Positions 19,960 through 23,570 of a stretch of DNA of 23,570 nt are shown here, piece by piece. The notes below the pieces were generated by a model, which saw nothing but the letters and a program-made list of their open reading frames with translations, did not search any database and had not been told where the DNA came from. The translations under genes and the position numbers were made by a program. The DNA lies in assembly GCA_018296165.2 (NCBI GenBank), contig JACKQL020000257.1:1-23570 (forward strand), read 5' to 3'. Position 1 is the first letter of the stretch, and every line of letters begins with the position of its first letter. This stretch comes from Termitomyces sp. T153 (Eukaryota > Basidiomycota > Agaricomycetes > Agaricales > Lyophyllaceae).

Positions 19960-20810
19960 CATGCAGATGAGTGGGGTCTTCAGGATGGGCTTTTGACCTT
20001 CAAAGGACACATTTATATGCCTAACATTCCAGGACTTTGCCAGTGCATTGTAGAACAACATCATAACTCTTGAATAGCCAGACATCCTGGAAGGTGGAAG
20101 ATGCTAGAGTTGGTATTCCAGAACTATTGGTGGCCACAGATCTCCCAATAAGTAGGCACCAACACTAGCACCTGTGACCTCTGTCTCTGCACCAAGCCTC
20201 ACCACCAAACACTCATGGGCCAACTCCACCCACTCCCTATTTCAGCTGCTTGCTGGAGTGTCACATCAGTGGATTTCATTGTGGAACTCCCAGATGCTCA
20301 TGGGCACAATGCTGTGATGGTAGTGGTGGACCTCTATGGCAAATAGGCTCACTTCATACCTACCCACACCACATGCTCTGCCTTTGGAGTGGCCAGCCTG
20401 TATTGGAAAAATGTCTGGAAACTCCATGGTCTGTCAGATGGGTATGTCCCTGACCAGGGCCTCTAGTTTGTGGTGGAATTCACTTGGGAACTGTATTGCC
20501 TGCTAGGAGTGAAGCTCCATACCACTATGGCCTATCACTCTCAGTCAGATGGGCAGACAGAACATGTTAACTAGGAACTGGAACAGTATCTCTGCCTGTT
20601 TTGTAATGAGAGGCAGGATGACTGGGATGAGCTGCTGCTAGATGTGGAATTCCAATACAACAACCATGTCCACTCTTCCATGCAGATGACTCCATTTTTT
20701 CTGGACACTGGCAGGCACCTCTGTATGGGATTTGAACCTTGGGCACACCCCTCTGAAAATGACTCCATAAATGGGTTTGTGGACAGGATGAAGGGTCAAG
20801 TTATTTCCAG
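19960..20810 (+). pseudogene. Element B integrase
   Basis: An HHCC zinc finger region (IVEQHHNS, stop, IARHPGRWKMLEL, NYWWPQIS, TCDLCLCTKPHHQ) precedes the catalytic core. The core shows VTSVDFIVELPDAHGHNAVM (Asp at 20272-20274), GYVPDQG (Asp at 20452-20454) and YHSQSDGQTEHVN (Glu at 20560-20562). The last two are separated by 35 residues, the exact DX35E spacing. Stops include TAG at 20572-20574 where the family has Gln (CAG to TAG). The end reads WDELLLDVEFQYNNHVHSSM and DTGRHLCMGFEPWAHPSEND. The C-terminal GPY/F part is absent: the reading jumps from VDRMKG (about 20795) to KLFPAPEDPVPG, a junction with about 85 residues fewer than usual. Confidence 0.88.
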
Positions 20811-21124
20811 CTCCAGAGGATCCAGTCCCAGGCCATTGCCCTAAGCCACTCCCACCACCAGTCCTGGTCAACAATGAGGAGGAGTATGAGGTGGAGGTAA
20901 TCTTGGATAGCAGGATATTCCAAGAGAAGTTGCAGTTCAAGGTGAAACAGAAGGGATATGGCATTGAGAACATCTCTTGGGAACCACAGGCTAATGTTTA
21001 TGCATCAGGCCTGGTCTGGGACTTCTACCATAGGCATCCCAATGCCCCAAAAGCCATTCAAGGCATCTATCCTATTTCAACAGCTGACCAGGCAATTCAT
21101 GACTTCTCCTACTCAGTGTGTTAA
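20811..21124 (+). pseudogene. Element B chromodomain and polyprotein end
   Basis: After a Pro-rich hinge (PLPPPVLVNN) the reading is EYEVEVILDSRIFQEKLQF, KVKQKGYGIENISWEPQANV and FYHRHPNAPK, a chromodomain with the usual YEVE.IL...., F.VKWKGY and SWEP elements; Trp in VKWKGY is Gln here. The final stop is TAA at 21122-21124, 26 bp before the 3' LTR. In chromoviruses this domain targets integration to heterochromatin. Confidence 0.9.
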
Positions 21125-21137
21125 GATGCCACACACT

Positions 21138-21150
21138 AGAGGGGGGGTGA
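21138..21150 (+). promoter_or_regulatory. Element B polypurine tract
   Basis: AGAGGGGGGGTGA sits directly before the 3' LTR start TGTCAGAGGA. It has the same form as the tract at 14699-14710. Confidence 0.85.
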
Positions 21151-21589
21151 TGTCAGAGGACATCCCACTTGGTCCCCCTTCTCCTTCTCCAGTTCTTGTC
21201 AGATTTCCTTCACTATAGTTTTGCTTCATTCTCCTTCCTTTTCCCTATCTATTGGTTCCAGTTTCAGCCCTCAGGCTGCACTGGTTCTCTGTCAATAATT
21301 CAGACAAGTATGGCCCCTTTGACACTGCCACCAGCTTATGTGACTGCTGACTAATTGCTGATACATCACTTTTGTCTTTTTTCTGTCATACTGTACAGTT
21401 GTTTCTCACACTTCTGAAGCCTCTGAAGTGTCATACCTGGCCTAGGGGATCCCCAGACTTGTTCTCTTGGGATGTCCCTTTGCAGAATGAGTAGTTATTT
21501 CAGTAGACACTGTACAGTACTGAATAGACTTTGGATTTCCCTTTTCCAGTTGTGTGATTGAGCCACAGCCTCCAGAGGTCACCCTTACA
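21151..21589 (+). mobile_element. Element B 3' LTR
   Basis: It begins TGTCAGAGGACATCCC and ends GGTCACCCTTACA, 439 bp, and is homologous to 15490-15930. The next five bases (21590-21594, AAAAC) are the right target duplication. The solo LTR at 763-1203 shares the ending GGTCACCCTTACA with this copy. Confidence 0.95.
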
Positions 21590-21594
21590 AAAAC

Positions 21595-22408
21595 AGTAGT
21601 CACTCACTCCTGAGTCTGCAAAAGTAGGTATGTGAGTATTGATATGGAGGGCATAGAGATTGGTGGTGCTAGGCTTTGTATTATCCTTGTTGGTCTCATG
21701 CCAAGCTATGAGGTGGCACTGTGCTATGAGTGCATAAGTGGTGTATGGCATGGACCCTGTTGAGTTTGTATTAGCAAGGTTTGCCATGGGTATATGTGTG
21801 GGGTTTGCAGTGTTCTGTACCACCAGTGTGGCTAATGCACTCTCCCAGTTTCTGAAGCTTGGGGGAAACTGTCCCTCTTTTCCCTCACCCCTCCAATAGC
21901 AATATTCTTGGGTGAGTTCTGTGCACTTTCAATTGGGGTTCTCACAGATGAGCTTTGGTTTCTGAGGTCTTGTAGTGGCTGCCAGGGTAGTAACTGAGTT
22001 TCCTGCAAGCTTTTGTGCTTTCAGATGTTCCCAATAGATGGTTAATCTGGCCAGTAGATTGTTCAACATCTTTGTGGCATATAGGCATGCAACCATGACA
22101 TTCCAGGATTTGGAAAGTGAGTTCATGACAATAGTCCTGAATGTGCTGTTGCTGATGTTAGCCCCCTTTTTCATAGCCACATCCCACTTTTTACAGAGGT
22201 CCTTGATGTGTTCTGGGAAGTCTCCTCCTTCTACAAGCATAGTGGAATGGAGCTGGTTCTCTTTTCCCATTGCAGCAAGTTTGGATATTATACCATACCC
22301 ATCTGTAAGTGCTTTCCAGGCCTCCACCACAGTCCCATCCATTGTTATGCCTAGACTCACAGGGTTCTTGCAGTTATAAATGATCAGTGCTAGTGTCCAG
22401 GCATTGTG
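21595..22408 (-). pseudogene. Copia gag, zinc knuckle and protease N-terminus
   Basis: Read from 22408 down: AWTLALIIYNCKNPVSLGIT, MDGTVVEAWKALTDGYG, GGDFPEHIKDLCKKWDVAMK, STFRTIVMNSLSKSWNVMVA and LTIYWEHLKAQ, the UBN2-type gag of Ty1/copia elements. A degraded knuckle follows near 21890-21945 (ICENPN, stop, KCTELTQEYCYW), whose His is Leu. Farther on, HIPTFADSGVSDYCF carries the protease active site DSG intact, at 21595-21640. There the reading is cut by element B. Rejoining at 15489 gives DSGVSDYCF followed by VSCKEF in the same frame. To the right the gag is cut at 22408 by a solo LTR. Confidence 0.88.
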
Positions 22409-23550
22409 TGTCAGGTTCCGCTGACCACAGACAGGGGCTCAGCTACACTGGGCGAGTCCTTACTAGGCAAACGTGATTCCCTGCACTGACAACCAAGCAT
22501 TTGGAGGTGTTCCAAGCACTGGGGACTTGTGAGGATAGCTAGGGGAGATTGATCCGAGCAAGTCTGGGGAGGTCCGGAGGAGTAGAGGACGAGTTGCAGG
22601 GGAGGGGGACAGACCTGGCGGGGTTCAGGCATAAATCCATGTGTGAGTATTGCGGGTGCAGAGGAGGCAGAGGCTACATGGATGACAGGAGTGGAGCCGG
22701 AGTTCTGATGGGGGATCAACAGAGATTGATGGGGTTCGGAGCCAAGTGTATAGCAGGGTCCAGGGGTGGTAATGAGCGTCTGAGGTTTGTAATTGTAATT
22801 GCGGAGTTCATGAGTATGTTAGGGTCTGGAGGACTTGAACACAATAGACAGAATCAAACGGAGTGATATGGAGTTGAATGAAACGAGACGAAGATGAGAT
22901 GAGAACAAGAATAGATTCAGGCGGAGACATGGAACAATAACGAAAGGACAATGGAACAGAAATGAGATAAGACCAGGAGACTGAAAGTAAGGAAAATGAG
23001 ACATGGGACACAAAACACAAGAAAAAACAATCAGAAACACATCAGAAAGGTAGGTAGATAGGTAATCTCAAGACTAGAGTATGAGGAGCTACTCTACATC
23101 TTATATACTGACTACTGAGGAGCTCCGGGGATGTCAGCTGTGGTGGTGGGGGTTGGCAGAGCTCAATGGAGTCGACGGGTGTCGGTTACGATCAGAGGGC
23201 GGGCCACGTTGATATGTTGATGGGATCAATTGTGACGTGGTCCGTTCTGAGGCTGTCATGATACTCCAGGGTAAGTCGGGGAAGCCAGGGTGTCGAGTTG
23301 ATGACATGTAATGGGGTCAGGCATGGTGGGGGAGTGGTCCCAGGGGTTCAGGAAGTCCAGGGGAAGCGCCGGTGGCTGCAGGGAAGGACGTCAGAGTTGG
23401 CCAGGGGGCTGTCGGAGTTAGCCAAGAAGGTGCTGGAGTTAGCTGGAGTAGGCGCGGAGTGCTGGGGAAGTTCGACAAAGTGTTGGGGGGTTCTGGGGGA
23501 GCGGGGGTTTGTCAGGCCATGTACGGGGCTTCAGGGAATGGGTCATGACA
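22409..23550 (-). mobile_element. 1142-bp solo LTR, CpG-rich, TSD TTGTG
   Basis: On the plus strand the block starts TGTCAGGTTCCGCTGACC and ends GGGTCATGACA, bounded by TGTCA/TGACA inverted ends. It is flanked by perfect 5-bp duplications TTGTG (22404-22408 and 23551-23555). Removing the block and one duplication restores the minus-strand copia gag reading DIHNAWTLALII. No internal coding sequence is present. Transcription orientation is probably minus: that strand has a TATA-like box and then a long T-rich tract (about 22970-23060) ending TTACTTTCAG. I count about 37 CpGs, against almost none in the flanks. The 102-codon minus frame at 22411-22719 has no domain and lies wholly in the LTR. 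Confidence 0.93.
23101..23109 (-). promoter_or_regulatory. TATA-like box in the 1142-bp LTR
   Basis: On the minus strand AGTATATAA lies about 445 bp from the LTR start at 23550 and is followed by a pyrimidine-rich tract. This fits a U3 promoter if the LTR is minus-oriented. Orientation itself is inferred. Confidence 0.5.
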
Positions 23551-23570
23551 TTGTGAATGTCCCATTCCTA
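23551..23570 (-). pseudogene. Copia gag, segment upstream of the solo LTR
   Basis: The last 20 bases continue the copia gag on the far side of the solo LTR. The minus strand reads a stop (TAG, 23568-23570), then EWDIH, joining NAWTLA at 22403 after removal of the insertion. The gag start and the 5' LTR lie beyond the window. Confidence 0.75.

Larger units (their letters stand above)
15490..21589 (+). mobile_element. Full-length Ty3/gypsy chromovirus (element B), TSD AAGAC/AAAAC
   Basis: A 6.1-kb element with two LTRs (441 and 439 bp), gag with a zinc knuckle, protease, RT, RNase H, integrase, chromodomain and a polypurine tract, all in plus orientation. The flanking 5-mers AAGAC (15485-15489) and AAAAC (21590-21594) differ by one transition and fit a 5-bp target duplication. 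It sits in the copia protease gene in the opposite orientation. Only about three CpGs remain internally. The two LTRs differ at roughly one base in ten by eye, many as transitions, though mutation hot spots make that a poor clock. All coding parts are broken. Confidence 0.95.
5535..23570 (-). mobile_element. Ty1/copia retrotransposon split by four insertions
   Basis: A single minus-strand copia element can be followed from gag at the right edge to its 3' LTR at about 5535. Copia segments are 23551-23570 and 21595-22408 (gag, zinc knuckle, protease N-terminus), 15186-15489 (protease end, pre-integrase), about 12797-13790 (integrase end, RT linker) and 5905-7335 (RT, RNase H). The order gag-PR-IN-RT-RNaseH, with integrase before RT, is diagnostic of Ty1/copia. 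The host segments total about 4 kb. The integrase catalytic core is missing, probably deleted near the KH element. The 5' LTR lies beyond the window. Confidence 0.88.

Noticed and set aside
22411..22445. Possible tRNA-like piece (GGTTCCGCTGACC)
   Set aside because: No acceptor stem, anticodon arm or T-arm could be paired. It is the LTR terminus.
22411..22719. 102-codon minus-strand ORF in the right-hand LTR
   Set aside because: It lies wholly between the LTR borders fixed by TTGTG duplications and shows no domain. Probably LTR sequence that happens to be open.
1..23570. CRISPR array, bacterial operon or defence system
   Set aside because: No spaced short repeats, no ribosome-binding sites and no bacterial gene families; all recognised coding sequence is fungal-type retroelement.

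Overview
The window is a nested pile of decayed retrotransposons with no recognisable host gene. The families point to a filamentous fungus, most likely an agaricomycete basidiomycete: chromodomain Ty3/gypsy elements, a Ty1/copia element, a Tad1/R1-like LINE with a C-terminal RNase H, and strong CpG loss of the kind left by cytosine methylation or RIP-like mutation. The taxonomy is inferred from element types. The element calls come from motifs read directly in translation. Every coding region is broken by stops or frameshifts, and every reverse transcriptase has lost a catalytic residue.

Layout. Bases 1-762 hold no recognised gene but contain a 76-bp tandem duplication. A 441-bp solo LTR (763-1203) has perfect 5-bp target duplications (TACTG). 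A minus-strand gypsy integrase C-terminal scrap (1550-1838) abuts a plus-strand gypsy relic, element A (1839-4706), which keeps protease end, RT, RNase H, integrase end and chromodomain but has lost the integrase core. Bases 4707-5534 are an unrecognised C-rich stretch.

From about 5535 to the right edge everything sits in one minus-strand Ty1/copia element cut by four insertions. Reading it 5' to 3' (right to left): gag (23551-23570 and 21595-22408) is cut by a 1142-bp solo LTR (22409-23550, TSD TTGTG). The protease is cut by a full-length gypsy, element B (15490-21589, TSD AAGAC/AAAAC). The pre-integrase region is cut by a one-ended LTR element with a degraded KH-domain ORF (about 13770-15185). 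The RT N-terminus is cut by a LINE (about 7380-12770). RT and RNase H follow (5905-7335), then a polypurine tract and the 3' LTR (about 5535-5882). When the two TSD-bounded insertions are removed, the copia reading frame rejoins exactly.

Timing. I count about 22 CpG in the first 22.4 kb and about 37 in the 1142-bp solo LTR near the right end. That LTR therefore arrived after, or escaped, the mutation process that degraded the rest. The LINE holds most of the remaining CpGs and may be younger than the copia and gypsy copies. The KH-domain ORF directly upstream of a polypurine tract and LTR is the least familiar arrangement here. I see no new defence, toxin or metabolic system.
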